From: Deinococcus radiotolerans
Lineage (GTDB): Bacteria; Deinococcota; Deinococci; Deinococcales; Deinococcaceae
Assembly (NCBI RefSeq): GCF_014647435.1
Contig: NZ_BMPE01000001.1
Span: 434,001 to 498,000, forward strand
Length of the DNA stretch: 64,000 bases
Direction of reading: 5' to 3'
In this document: positions 8,986 through 18,978 of the stretch, piece after piece
Position numbering within the stretch: the stretch's first letter is position 1
How the letters are laid out: every line of letters begins with the position of its first letter
The notes under the pieces: generated by a model
Seen by the model: the letters and a program-made list of their open reading frames with translations, nothing else
Told to the model about the DNA's origin: nothing
Database searches by the model: none
Translations under genes and position numbers: made by a program

Positions 8986-9021
8986 AGCGGGCCGACCCCG
9001 GTACATGAGGGTCGGCCCGCT
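8986..9021. terminator. Strong bidirectional terminator
   Basis: A perfect 13-bp stem, AGCGGGCCGACCC (8986-8998) with its complement at 9009-9021, and a 10-nt loop. It lies between the end of the PadR operon and the convergent sdaAA gene. Confidence 0.85.
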
Positions 9022-9029
9022 CCGTTCAG

Positions 9030-9923
9030 TTACGCCAGGGGCAGTTCGATCATGCCGCCCGGTCCCTCGCCGTCCTTCTTTCCTTCCATGCGGGCGGTGA
9101 CGGCGAGACCTGTGGGCGTCTGGGCGAGGCCACCGTCGGCGGTTTCGCGCAGGGCGGCGGGCATCATGCGGCCCACGCTGGCCATGGCGCCCAGCACCTC
9201 GTCCGGGGGGATGAAGGATTCCAGTTGCGCCAGGGCGAGTTGCGCGGCGCTGACGGCGTGCACGGCGTAGAAGGCGTTGCGGCTCACGCAGGGCACCTCG
9301 ACGTACCCGCCGACGGGGTCGCACACGAGACCGATGGTGTTCATCAGGGCGAGGGACGCGGCGTGCACGGCGGCGCGGGGGGTGCCGCCCATGAGTTCCA
9401 CGATGGCGGCGGCGGCCATGGCGGCGCTGGAGCCGATCTCGGCCTGACAGCCGCCCGCTGCGCCGCTGATGAACATACGCTTGCTGATGGCCTTGCCGAT
9501 CCCGGCGGCGAGTATCATGGGGTTCACGAGGCGCTCGTCGGGCAGTCCGAGGTGGTCGGCCACGCCGATCAGCGCGCCGGGAATGGTGCCCGCACTGCCG
9601 GCGGTTGGTGCGGCGACGATGCGGCCCATGCGGGCGTTTTCCTCGTTCACGGCCATCGCGTACGCCTGCACGCGCTTCAGGAGGGGCGCGCCGAGGACGT
9701 CGGGGGCGTCCCAGAGGCCCTTGGCGTTCCAGCCAACCATGCCCGTGATGCTCTTTGCGTCGCTGCTGAGGCCGCGTTCGATGCTGGCGCGCATCTCGCG
9801 GATGCGGCGGAGCATCTCGGTGCGAATGTCGTCAGGGTCAAGGCCGGTCTCCTGGCAGTCCTGCGTGAGGATCCATTCGGAGGCGGGGGCGGGGGCGTTC
9901 AGGATGTCGTCGAGGGTCGTCAT
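9030..9923 (-). CDS. sdaAA: L-serine ammonia-lyase, iron-sulfur-dependent, alpha subunit
   Basis: A 297-residue catalytic subunit that deaminates L-serine to pyruvate and ammonia using a [4Fe-4S] cluster. Diagnostic segments are [34 protein letters not shown] and [17 protein letters not shown], which supply the cluster cysteines. The start at 9923 (MTTLDDIL) is preceded by an AAGGA-like site. The gene encodes only the alpha subunit of the split form; the beta subunit lies about 12 kb away at 21438-22103 on the same strand, not adjacent as is usual. It converges on the PadR operon and shares its terminator. Confidence 0.95.
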   Translation of the reverse strand: MTTLDDILNAPAPASEWILTQDCQETGLDPDDIRTEMLRRIREMRASIERGLSSDAKSITGMVGWNAKGLWDAPDVLGAPLLKRVQAYAMAVNEENARMGRIVAAPTAGSAGTIPGALIGVADHLGLPDERLVNPMILAAGIGKAISKRMFISGAAGGCQAEIGSSAAMAAAAIVELMGGTPRAAVHAASLALMNTIGLVCDPVGGYVEVPCVSRNAFYAVHAVSAAQLALAQLESFIPPDEVLGAMASVGRMMPAALRETADGGLAQTPTGLAVTARMEGKKDGEGPGGMIELPLA

Positions 9924-10069
9924 GGCGTCCTTGGGGCGTGCGCGGCGCACGGCATGGGAATGGGCGGGAACAGCGGAGAAAGTGGTTCCCATGGTACGCC
10001 CCGGCCTGTCTAGCTGAATCAGCGCGCGGTGAGGGCGTCCGGGGCGCATGGACACGCTACGGTGCGGGC

Positions 10070-10735
10070 GTGAAGCTCCTGCTGATCCGCCACGCCCAGT
10101 CCGAGAACAACGTGATTGAGGATCGACCGGACTACGCGCAGGGTCGGCAGCCCGACCCGCCCCTCAGCGGGCACGGACACGACAGAGCCCAGCGGTTCGC
10201 GCAGGACGCGGACCTGAGCGGCGTCACGCACCTGTACACCAGCCTGATGCTGCGAGCCGTGCAGACCGCCGCCCCCATCGCTGCCCGCCTGCGGCTCCCC
10301 GTGCACGGCCTGGAACTCGCGTTCGAGTACGGCGGCCTGACGACCGGTCCCGCAGGAGGCTTCACCCCTGCCATGGGGAGCGACCACGCCCGCCTGAGCG
10401 AACACTGCCCCGCGCTGATCTGGCCCGCGCACCTGCACGGCCACCCGTGGGACGGAGGCGCGGAAGCCTGGGAGGAACCCGTCTTCCACGCCCGCGCCGC
10501 CCGCCTGCTGCACAACCTCCGCACCCGGCATGCCGGTCAGGACACCGCCGCGCTGGTCACGCACCACGACTTCGCCGGAGCGATCATCCGGACCGCGCTC
10601 GGCTGGCGCGTCACGGACGCACCGCCGACCTTTCACCTCGCTCACCTCGGCACGGCGCTGCTCGACCTGCCAGACGATGGCGGCGCAGGTGGCCTGATGT
10701 GGCTCAACAGAAAGCCGAGGGGGATGGAGGTCTGA
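10070..10735 (+). CDS. Histidine phosphatase family protein (phosphoglycerate mutase-like)
   Basis: A 221-residue cytosolic protein with the RHG-type motif [11 protein letters not shown] at the N-terminus (the phosphorylated His is in RHA rather than RHG), the second Arg in [10 protein letters not shown], the mid-domain Glu in AFEYGG, and the second catalytic His in LVTHHDFAG. Such branch-2 enzymes dephosphorylate small metabolites; the substrate is not determinable here. The GTG at 10070 is chosen because the phosphatase motif begins immediately and TACGGT (10058-10063) lies 6 nt upstream without a Shine-Dalgarno sequence, the leaderless arrangement seen elsewhere in the window. Confidence 0.85.
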   Translation: MKLLLIRHAQSENNVIEDRPDYAQGRQPDPPLSGHGHDRAQRFAQDADLSGVTHLYTSLMLRAVQTAAPIAARLRLPVHGLELAFEYGGLTTGPAGGFTPAMGSDHARLSEHCPALIWPAHLHGHPWDGGAEAWEEPVFHARAARLLHNLRTRHAGQDTAALVTHHDFAGAIIRTALGWRVTDAPPTFHLAHLGTALLDLPDDGGAGGLMWLNRKPRGMEV

Positions 10736-10771
10736 GGGCCTGGCCTCTTCTGCCCCCAGCCCCCTCGACGT

Positions 10772-12277
<1,506 letters not shown>

Positions 12278-12330
12278 AGGGGCTCCTTCGGAGGGTTGAT
12301 GGGTGGTGGGGGACAGTTGATTGAGACGAC

Positions 12331-13530
12331 TCAGACGAGCGTGCCGCCGACGAACACAGCGCTCACTGGGCTGGCTCCGAGCGTGTAGGGCAGGTCGCGC
12401 CAGTCGGCGCTGTGCAGGGTGAGGAAGTCGGCGCGCTGGCCCGGGGCGAGAGCGCCGCGCCCTTGCAGGCCGAGGGCCGCAGCGGCATTCACGGTGCTGG
12501 CGGTCAGCGCCTCGGCGGGCGTGAGGTGGCACAGGCGCACCGCGAGCGCCAGCGCCAGCTGCGTGCTGAATACGGGTGAGGAGCCGGGGTTCAGATCGGT
12601 CCCCACGGCGACAGCGGCGCCCGCGTCGATCAGCGCGCGGCCGGGCGCGGCGGGCAGACCCAGGTGCAGGGTCACGCCCGGGAGGATGGTCGCGACGGTG
12701 TTCGATGCGGCCAGCGCGGCGATCTGCGCGGGGCCACTGGCTTCCAGGTGATCCACGCTCAGGGCACCCAGCTCGCAGGCGAGTTCCGTTCCGCCTATGG
12801 CGTGGAACTGATCAGCGTGCAGCTTGATCTGGAGGCCGTTGGCTTTCGCGGCCTGGAGGATGGCACGGGTCTCCTCGACCGTGAACGCCTCGCGCTCGGT
12901 GAAGACATCTGCGGCGGTGGCCAGTCCTTCGCGGGCCACCGTGGGGATGAGGTCGTGACACACGGCCTGCACGTACGCGGCGCGGCCCTCGGTAGGCGGC
13001 ACGTGAATGAGGAGGGTCGGCGCGAGCTGGAACTCGCCCTGAAGGGCGCGTGCGGCGCGGAGCATGCGCAGTTCGGCGTGGAAGTCCAGGCCGTACCCGC
13101 TCTTGACCTCGGTGGTGGTCGCTCCAGAGGCGCGCAGGGCCTTCAGGCGGGGTCGGGCCAGCGTCACGAGGTCCTCGACGCTGGCAGCGCCGGTGGCGCG
13201 CATGCTGCTGCGGATGCCGCCGCCGCGCGCCAGGATCTCCTCGTACGGCACGCCGGAAATCCGCGCCTCGAAGTCCGCGAGGCGGTCCCCGGCCCACACG
13301 GCGTGCGTGTGCGGGTCGATCAGGCCGGGCACGACGGCCACGCCGCCCAGGTCATGCTCCTGCGCGCTGGCTGGCGCGTCGGCGCGCGGGCCGACCCAGC
13401 GGATCACGCCGCCCGACACGAGGATCGCCGCGTCGGGGATGACCGTCAGGTCGCGCATGGCCGCGCCCCGCTGCACGCCCACGCCCGGCGTGACGAGCTG
13501 GCTGATATTCGTGAACAGCGTCTCAGTCAT
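12331..13530 (-). CDS. hutI: Imidazolonepropionase
   Basis: Third step of histidine degradation: hydrolyses 4-imidazolone-5-propionate to N-formimidoyl-L-glutamate. A 399-residue amidohydrolase with the metal-binding HxH in [13 protein letters not shown] (His74 and His76), [17 protein letters not shown] (metal His) and [10 protein letters not shown] (metal Asp). Length is typical. The ATG at 13530 lies inside the end of hutG (8-bp overlap), so translation is probably coupled. Confidence 0.96.
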   Translation of the reverse strand: MTETLFTNISQLVTPGVGVQRGAAMRDLTVIPDAAILVSGGVIRWVGPRADAPASAQEHDLGGVAVVPGLIDPHTHAVWAGDRLADFEARISGVPYEEILARGGGIRSSMRATGAASVEDLVTLARPRLKALRASGATTTEVKSGYGLDFHAELRMLRAARALQGEFQLAPTLLIHVPPTEGRAAYVQAVCHDLIPTVAREGLATAADVFTEREAFTVEETRAILQAAKANGLQIKLHADQFHAIGGTELACELGALSVDHLEASGPAQIAALAASNTVATILPGVTLHLGLPAAPGRALIDAGAAVAVGTDLNPGSSPVFSTQLALALAVRLCHLTPAEALTASTVNAAAALGLQGRGALAPGQRADFLTLHSADWRDLPYTLGASPVSAVFVGGTLV

Positions 13531-14446
13531 GGCGCGTCTCCAGTCCGACCTCGCACAGCGTCTCCATGATCAGCCGCGCCATGAGAAGTTCGCTGCGGCC
13601 GGTGGGGTCGAGGTTCGGGGCGAGTTCCACCACGTCCAGGCCAACGATGGTGTTGTGGCGGGCCGTTTCGGCCAGGAGGCGCATGCCCTGCGCGTAGGTG
13701 AGGCCGTCCGGTTCGGGGCTGCTGGTGCCGGGGATGACGCTGGGGTCAAAGCCGTCCACGTCCACGCTGAGGTACACGTTCTTTCCACGCGGTAACCGCT
13801 CCAGCACGGCGGGCAGGTCGGCGGTCACGTCCGTCATGGGAATCAGGGTGTGCCCCCGCGCGCGGGCCGCGGCGACCGCTTCCGGGTCGAAACGCAGACC
13901 TCGCAGGCCGATGGTCGTGATGTGCACGAGGTTCTCCATTTCCTCGCACGCGCGGCGGAACGGACTGCTGTTGCTGTAGCGCGTGTCGTTGCGGCTGTCC
14001 GTGAAGTCCAAGTGCGCGTCGAGCTGCACCACATGCAGGTCAGGCACGGCCGCGAAGGCCCGCAGGATCGGGTACGTGACGCTATGATCCCCACCCAGAA
14101 AGACCGGGACGCTGCAACGATTCCGCACGGACTCCGCCGCCGCGCTGATCCGCTGCCGCGCCAGTTCCGGCTCCAGGCTGGGCAGAACGACATCCCCGGC
14201 GTCTGCGAAGGTCACGCCTGCCAGCCTCGTCACGCCGTCCAGTCCCATGAAGGGCGGCACGCTGCGCAGGCTCGCTTCCCGCAGCGCACGTGGGGCGAAG
14301 CGGGCGCCGGGCCGGAAGCCCAGCGCGATGTCGAAGGGAACGCCGAGCACCGCCACGTCCGCCGTCCAGTCTCCCTCCGGCTGGACCATCGGCGCGCGAG
14401 CGAAGGTGGGAATCCCGCCGTAGGGCAGGTGGGTGGGCTGGGTCAC
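13523..14446 (-). CDS. hutG: Formimidoylglutamase (arginase/agmatinase family)
   Basis: A 307-residue ureohydrolase with binuclear manganese motifs GGDHS (118-122), DAHLD (143-147) and [14 protein letters not shown]. In this operon the expected activity is N-formimidoyl-L-glutamate to glutamate and formamide, the last hut step. By sequence alone an agmatinase is also possible, because the motifs are shared; the operon position between hutU and hutI decides the call. It overlaps hutU by 4 nt (ATGA) and hutI by 8 nt. Confidence 0.85.
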   Translation of the reverse strand: MTQPTHLPYGGIPTFARAPMVQPEGDWTADVAVLGVPFDIALGFRPGARFAPRALREASLRSVPPFMGLDGVTRLAGVTFADAGDVVLPSLEPELARQRISAAAESVRNRCSVPVFLGGDHSVTYPILRAFAAVPDLHVVQLDAHLDFTDSRNDTRYSNSSPFRRACEEMENLVHITTIGLRGLRFDPEAVAAARARGHTLIPMTDVTADLPAVLERLPRGKNVYLSVDVDGFDPSVIPGTSSPEPDGLTYAQGMRLLAETARHNTIVGLDVVELAPNLDPTGRSELLMARLIMETLCEVGLETRHD

Positions 14447-16137
14447 TGCCCGCCCTTGGTGTGGTCGGTGATGCCGAGGCTGGGGAGGTCGAGGCCGCGG
14501 TCGCGGGCGACGTTCAGGGCGTGGTCGTAGCCGGCGTCGGCGTGGCGGATGACGCCCATGCCGGGGTCGTTGGTGAGGGCGCGGCTGAGTTTCTGCGCGG
14601 CTTCCGGGGTGCCGTCGGCAACGATGACGAGGCCGCTGTGCTGGCTGAAGCCGAGGCCGACGCCGCCGCCGTGGTGGAAGCTCATCCAGCTGGCGCCCGA
14701 CGCGATGCCGAGGCCGAAGTTCAGGAGGGGCCAGTCGCTGACGGCGTCGCTGCCGTCGAGCATGGCTTCGGTTTCGCGGTAGGGGCTGGCGACGCTGCCC
14801 GCGTCGAGGTGGTCGCGGCCGATGACGATGGGGGCTTTCAGGCGGCCGTCAGCGACCATCTCGTTGAAGAGGCGGGCGGCCTGGTCGCGTTCCTTGTAGC
14901 CGAGCCAGCAGATGCGGGCGGGGAGACCCTGGAAGGCGATCTGGTCGGCGGCGTACGTGAGCCAGCTTTGCAGGCGTTCGTCTTGGGGGAAGAGGTCGAG
15001 GAGGGCCTGGTCGGTGGCGCGGATGTCCTCGGGGTCGCCGCTGAGGGCCACCCAGCGGAAGGGGCCGCGGCCCTCGCAGAAGGAGTCGCGGATGAAGGCG
15101 GGGACGAAGCCGGGGTAGTCGAAGGCGTTGTGCACGCCGGCTTCCTGGGCGCGGTGGCGGAGGTTGTTGCCGTAGTCGAAGGCGACGGCGCCGCGGTTCT
15201 GGAGTTCAAGGATGGCGCGGACGTGGGCGGCCATGGCGTCGTAGGCGCGGCGCTTGTATTCTTCGGGGTGGTCGGCGCGCAGGCGGCTGGCGTCCTCGTC
15301 GGGCGTGACGGGTGGGATGTAGCCCCACATGGGGTCGTGGGCGCTGGTCTGGTCGGTGATGAGGTCCGGGGTCCAGTTCATCTGGACGAGTTGCGGGACG
15401 AGGTCGGCGGCGTTGCCCTGCACGCCGATGGACCGGGCGACGCCCTCGGCCTTGTATTTCTCGGCGCGGGCGATGGCGTCCTCCAGACTCGTGGCGACCT
15501 CGTCAAGGTAGCGGGTGTCGAGGCGTTTCTGGATGCGGGTGGGGTCGATCTCGATGTTGATACTGACGCCCCCGGCGAGTTTCACGGCGAGCGGTTGCGC
15601 CCCGCCCATGCCGCCCAGGCCGGCGGTAACGGTGATGGTGCCTTTCAGGCTGCCGCCGAAGTGTTTTCGGGCCGCGCCGGCGAAGGTTTCGTAGGTGCCC
15701 TGGAGGATGCCCTGCGTGCCGATGTAGATCCAGCTGCCGGCGGTCATCTGGCCGTACATCATCAGGCCCGCCTGGTCGAGCTTGTCGAAGGTCTCCCAGT
15801 TCGCCCAGTGGGGCACGAGGTTGCTGTTGGCGAGCAGCACGCGTGGCGCCCATTCGTGGGTGCGCAGCACGGCGACGGGCTTGCCGGACTGGATGAGCAG
15901 CGTCTCGTCGTTTTCCAGACGGTCGAGGGTCTCGACGATCTTGTGGAAGGCGTCCCAGGTGCGGGCGGCCTTGCCGCGGCCGCCGTAAACGACGAGGGTG
16001 TCTGGGTGCTCGGCGACCTCGGGGTCGAGGTTGTTCATGAGCATGCGTTTGGCGGCTTCCTGGATCCAGCCTTTGGCGGTTTTGTTCGGGCCGCGGGGGG
16101 CGCGGATGACGGGGGCGGGTTCGGCGGTCTGGGTCAT
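14443..16137 (-). CDS. hutU: Urocanate hydratase
   Basis: Second step of histidine degradation: adds water to urocanate to give 4-imidazolone-5-propionate using tightly bound NAD+. A 564-residue protein with the urocanase signatures [28 protein letters not shown] (dinucleotide site) and the C-terminal [16 protein letters not shown]. The start at 16137 follows GGAGG at good spacing. It is the promoter-proximal gene of the hut operon. The 178-bp divergent region shared with the TetR gene contains an 18-bp palindrome (16249-16266) repeated exactly in front of the IclR gene. Confidence 0.97.
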   Translation of the reverse strand: MTQTAEPAPVIRAPRGPNKTAKGWIQEAAKRMLMNNLDPEVAEHPDTLVVYGGRGKAARTWDAFHKIVETLDRLENDETLLIQSGKPVAVLRTHEWAPRVLLANSNLVPHWANWETFDKLDQAGLMMYGQMTAGSWIYIGTQGILQGTYETFAGAARKHFGGSLKGTITVTAGLGGMGGAQPLAVKLAGGVSINIEIDPTRIQKRLDTRYLDEVATSLEDAIARAEKYKAEGVARSIGVQGNAADLVPQLVQMNWTPDLITDQTSAHDPMWGYIPPVTPDEDASRLRADHPEEYKRRAYDAMAAHVRAILELQNRGAVAFDYGNNLRHRAQEAGVHNAFDYPGFVPAFIRDSFCEGRGPFRWVALSGDPEDIRATDQALLDLFPQDERLQSWLTYAADQIAFQGLPARICWLGYKERDQAARLFNEMVADGRLKAPIVIGRDHLDAGSVASPYRETEAMLDGSDAVSDWPLLNFGLGIASGASWMSFHHGGGVGLGFSQHSGLVIVADGTPEAAQKLSRALTNDPGMGVIRHADAGYDHALNVARDRGLDLPSLGITDHTKGGQ

Positions 16138-16248
16138 GGTGGGTCCTCCGGGGGTGGCAGTGTGGGGCCGCCGCAGCGGGCTGGGGCGAGGGATACCTGG
16201 GTGTGTTGGCGTCATCTTCCCTCTGGTCGGTGTGGGCCGCAATCGATC

Positions 16249-16266
16249 TTTCCGGCCTGACCGGAA
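16249..16266. promoter_or_regulatory. Palindromic operator upstream of hutU (copy 1)
   Basis: TTTCCGGCCTGACCGGAA: 7-bp inverted arms TTTCCGG/CCGGAAA (arm extends to 16267) around CCTGA. The same 18 bases occur at 18193-18210 immediately upstream of the IclR-family gene. It lies 112 bp before the hutU start in a region with no coding constraint. Probable binding site of the IclR protein (inference). Confidence 0.65.
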
Positions 16267-16280
16267 ACGTTTAAAAGGAC

Positions 16281-16329
16281 TTGCTTTCCTGCTCAATCAG
16301 ATCGATTATGAATGAGTGAGCGCTCACTC
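16281..16329 (+). promoter_or_regulatory. Promoter and TetR-type operator of the tetR-glycosyltransferase operon
   Basis: TTGCTT (16281-16286) and GATTAT (16304-16309) are spaced 17 bp apart, with a predicted transcription start at about 16316, the GTG of the regulator. The perfect 16-bp palindrome GAGTGAGCGCTCACTC (16314-16329) covers the start site, the classic position for a self-repressing TetR dimer. Confidence 0.7.
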
Positions 16330-16948
16330 GGAGAAACAACTATCTGTTCGGCGAACCTCGCCACGACCAGCGGACGACCCGGAGCGGCGCGCGACCATCC
16401 TCCAGGCCGCGCAGGTCTGCTTCGCGCAGGACGGCTTCCACCGCACCACCATGCGGGCGGTAGCGCGGCAGGCCGGGCTGGCCGAGGGCACCCTCTACCA
16501 TCACTTCCGCAGCAAGGATGACCTGCTGCTGGGGCTTTTCAGCGCGCTGGGCGAGCAGGCCCAGGCGTCGCTCGACCCGGCGGACCTGGACGGCCTTAAT
16601 CTGCGCGACTTCCTGAGGGCGTTCCTGGCCGCGCCGCTGGTGGCCCTGGCGCAGGACGACGCGGCGCTCCTGCGCGTGATCCTGTCCGAGGGCCTGATCC
16701 GCCGGGAGCTGGGGCAGGCGTTCGCGGCGGGCCTCGCGCAGACCGCCGGGCTGGGGGCCGCTGCCCTGGCGGCGCGGCCCGACCTGCGCGGCGTGGACAC
16801 GGCTGAACTGATCCGGGTGGGCCTCGCGCTGGTGCTGGGCTTCACGCTGGAAGGCGCCCTGAATCACGCCGGGCCGCCCGACGCGGAGTCCACAGCGGCG
16901 CTCATCGCGGACGTGCTGCTCGCGCGGGTGCATGGAGGCCGCGCGTGA
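16316..16948 (+). CDS. TetR family transcriptional regulator
   Basis: A 210-residue regulator. The helix-turn-helix domain is canonical: RRATILQAAQVCFAQDGFHR, TTMRAVARQAGLAEGTLYHH, then FRSKDDLLLGLF. The C-terminal ligand and dimer domain is all-helical and family-specific, so the inducer cannot be named. GTG 16316 is the only suitable start ahead of the domain; it lies inside the 16-bp palindrome, implying a leaderless, self-repressed transcript. Its stop overlaps the GTG of a glycosyltransferase by 4 nt, so that gene is the likely target. Confidence 0.9.
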   Translation: MSAHSEKQLSVRRTSPRPADDPERRATILQAAQVCFAQDGFHRTTMRAVARQAGLAEGTLYHHFRSKDDLLLGLFSALGEQAQASLDPADLDGLNLRDFLRAFLAAPLVALAQDDAALLRVILSEGLIRRELGQAFAAGLAQTAGLGAAALAARPDLRGVDTAELIRVGLALVLGFTLEGALNHAGPPDAESTAALIADVLLARVHGGRA

Positions 16949-18204
16949 AGGTCACGATCATGGCGCTGGGTACGCGCGGGGACGTGCAGCCGTACGTGGC
17001 GCTGGGCGCGGGTCTGCGCGCCGCCGGTCACGCGGTGCGCCTCGCGTCGCATGACACGTTCCGGGAGCTGGTCACGGGGGCGGGACTGGACTTCGCGCCC
17101 ATGCGGGGCAACGTGCAGGAGGTGGTGCACAGCTCCGAGATGCGCGCCGCCCTGGCGCGGGGCAACATGCTGGAGATCAACCGCGTGTCGGCGCGGGCCA
17201 CACTGGCGGCGGCGCTGCACTGGGCGCAGGACGGCCTGAATGCCGCGCGGGACGCGGATCTGCTGCTGGCAGGCATCGGCGGGATGAACGTCGCGCAGGC
17301 GCTCTCGGAGAAGCTGCGCGTGCCGCTCATGGAGGCGCATGTGGTGCCGTTCCACCCCACGCGGGCGTTCCCGGGCGCGATCTTTCCGCCGGGCGTGGCG
17401 CGGCTGGGCGGCTGGGCGAACCGGCTGTCGCACGTCCTGACGCGGCAGGTGATGTGGCAGATGTTCCGCGCTGCCGACACCCGCGCGCGGCGTGAGGTGC
17501 TGGACCTCCCCGCGGCGCCCCTGCTGGGTCCGCGTCCGCTGCGGCGCCTGCCGACCCTGCACGGCATCAGCCCGTCCGTGCTGCCCCGCCCGGCCGACTG
17601 GGACGCGGGGCAGCACCTGACCGGGTACTGGTTCCTGCCGCAGGAGGACTGGACGCCCCTACCGGCGCTGGAGGCGTTCCTGAGCGCGGGGCCCAGACCG
17701 GTGGCCATTGGGTTTGGCAGCATGACCACGCCGGACCCGCAGGCCACCACGAGCAGCATTCTGGGCGCGCTGGAACGCAGTGGGCAGCGGGCGGTGCTGC
17801 TGAGTGGCTGGGGCGGCCTGAGTGCTCAGGACGTGCCGGACACGGTGTTCGTGACGGACAGCGTGCCGCACGACTGGCTGTTCCCACGCGTGGCGGCCGC
17901 CGTGCATCACGGTGGGGCGGGCACCACGGCGGCGGGGCTGGCGGCGGGCGTGCCGAACGTCATCGTGCCGTTCTTCGGGGATCAGCCGTTCTGGGGTGAG
18001 CGGGTGCGGCAGCTGGGGGTGGGCCCCGCGCCAGTTCCGCGCCGAGCGTTACACGCGCAGACGCTGGCCGCCGCGATCACGCGGGCCGTGACCGACCCGG
18101 GCCTTCAGGAACGGGCCGCGCACCTGGGGGCCCGCATTCGGGCCGAGAACGGCGTGGCCCGCGCGGCCGAGGTCGTCGGGACCCTGACGGACTTTCCGGC
18201 CTGA
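16945..18204 (+). CDS. UDP-glycosyltransferase of the GT1/sterol glucosyltransferase type
   Basis: A 419-residue GT-B fold enzyme. The N-terminal domain starts MKVTIMALGTRGDVQPYVALG (initiator GTG), characteristic of sterol 3-beta-glucosyltransferase-like and macrolide transferases, with the acceptor site in this half. The C-terminal donor-binding half has HHGGAGTTAAGLAAGVP followed by FFGDQPFWGERV, the nucleotide-sugar signature. It probably glycosylates a small lipophilic acceptor such as a carotenoid or xenobiotic; the substrate is unknown. Co-transcribed with TetR through a GTGA overlap. Its stop codon lies inside the second copy of the hut/IclR palindrome. Confidence 0.85.
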   Translation: MKVTIMALGTRGDVQPYVALGAGLRAAGHAVRLASHDTFRELVTGAGLDFAPMRGNVQEVVHSSEMRAALARGNMLEINRVSARATLAAALHWAQDGLNAARDADLLLAGIGGMNVAQALSEKLRVPLMEAHVVPFHPTRAFPGAIFPPGVARLGGWANRLSHVLTRQVMWQMFRAADTRARREVLDLPAAPLLGPRPLRRLPTLHGISPSVLPRPADWDAGQHLTGYWFLPQEDWTPLPALEAFLSAGPRPVAIGFGSMTTPDPQATTSSILGALERSGQRAVLLSGWGGLSAQDVPDTVFVTDSVPHDWLFPRVAAAVHHGGAGTTAAGLAAGVPNVIVPFFGDQPFWGERVRQLGVGPAPVPRRALHAQTLAAAITRAVTDPGLQERAAHLGARIRAENGVARAAEVVGTLTDFPA

Positions 18205-18210
18205 CCGGAA
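18193..18210. promoter_or_regulatory. Palindromic operator upstream of the IclR gene (copy 2)
   Basis: The same TTTCCGGCCTGACCGGAA as at 16249-16266. CTGACC within it (18201-18206) could act as the -35 and CAGACT (18223-18228), 6 nt before the ATG, as the -10, so bound protein would block the IclR gene's own promoter. It overlaps the glycosyltransferase stop codon. Confidence 0.65.
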
Positions 18211-18234
18211 GGGCAGGCGTGTCAGACTGCAGGC

Positions 18235-18978
18235 ATGCCCTCCCCTTCCCTGCTGTCCGGCGCGGTGGATGTCCTGACCGCCTTTGACGCGGACCACACC
18301 GACTGGCGCCTCTCGGACCTGTCCCGGCACCTGGGCGTGCCGACCAGCACCCTGCACGAGCAGCTGCTGGCCCTGTGCGGCACGGGCCTGCTGCTGCGGG
18401 CCGGGCGGGGCCGGTACCGGCTGGGGTGGCGCCTGCTGAAGCTCTCCAGCGCGCTGTACGGCAGCCTCCCCTGGTACGGTCCGGCCCACTCGGCCATGGA
18501 GCGCGTGGCCCGCGCCGGGCACGCGCTGTCGTTCCTGAGTGTCCTGGACGCTGCGTCGGGGCGGGTGCTGTGCATTGCGCGCAGCGTGCAGGGCCGCGAC
18601 GGGCCGCCCGTGGCGGGCGAACTGGATTTCGAGCTGCCCGGGCACGCGTCGGCCAGCGGGAAGCTGCTGCTGGCCCTATCCGGCGCGCCCCTCCCGGACA
18701 CGCACGCCGCGCTCACCGGGAATACCGTCACGGATCCGGCCACGTGGCTGCGGCAGGCGGCCCGCATCCGCGCCCAGGACGCGGCGGTCACGCGGGATGA
18801 GTGGGCGGCGGGCACGTCCGGACTGGCGGTGCCGGTGCGCGACGGAACGGGCCAGGTGCTCGCGGCGCTCGGCGTGAGCCTACCCACTGCCCGCCTGCGC
18901 GATCAGGAGGGCCTGCTGCGGGTGCTGCGGGACGAGGCGGACGCCGTCAGCTGGAGTCTGGGCTGGCGTCCGGGATGA
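18235..18978 (+). CDS. IclR family transcriptional regulator
   Basis: A 247-residue regulator with the IclR layout: N-terminal winged helix (DVLTAFDADHTDWRLSDLSR, HLGVPTSTLHEQLLALCGTG) and a C-terminal GAF-like effector domain (ASASGKLLLAL, GTSGLAVPVRDGTGQVLAAL). IclR proteins often control degradation of aromatic or carboxylic compounds. An identical palindrome before this gene and before hutU, 2 kb away, suggests it governs histidine utilisation and itself. There is no other hut regulator (HutC-type GntR) in the window. The last 32 bp overlap the end of the convergent GGDEF-EAL gene. Confidence 0.88.
   Translation: MPSPSLLSGAVDVLTAFDADHTDWRLSDLSRHLGVPTSTLHEQLLALCGTGLLLRAGRGRYRLGWRLLKLSSALYGSLPWYGPAHSAMERVARAGHALSFLSVLDAASGRVLCIARSVQGRDGPPVAGELDFELPGHASASGKLLLALSGAPLPDTHAALTGNTVTDPATWLRQAARIRAQDAAVTRDEWAAGTSGLAVPVRDGTGQVLAALGVSLPTARLRDQEGLLRVLRDEADAVSWSLGWRPG

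Noticed and set aside
10716..10767. Terminator between the histidine phosphatase and hutH
   Set aside because: CGAGGGGG and CCCCCTCG are complementary but separated by 36 nt with no T-tract, so the structure is too weak to list.
14290..16260. 656-codon open frame antisense to hutU
   Set aside because: Composition is the Val/Gly/Ala-rich pattern of a shadow frame, and hutU on the other strand is unambiguous.
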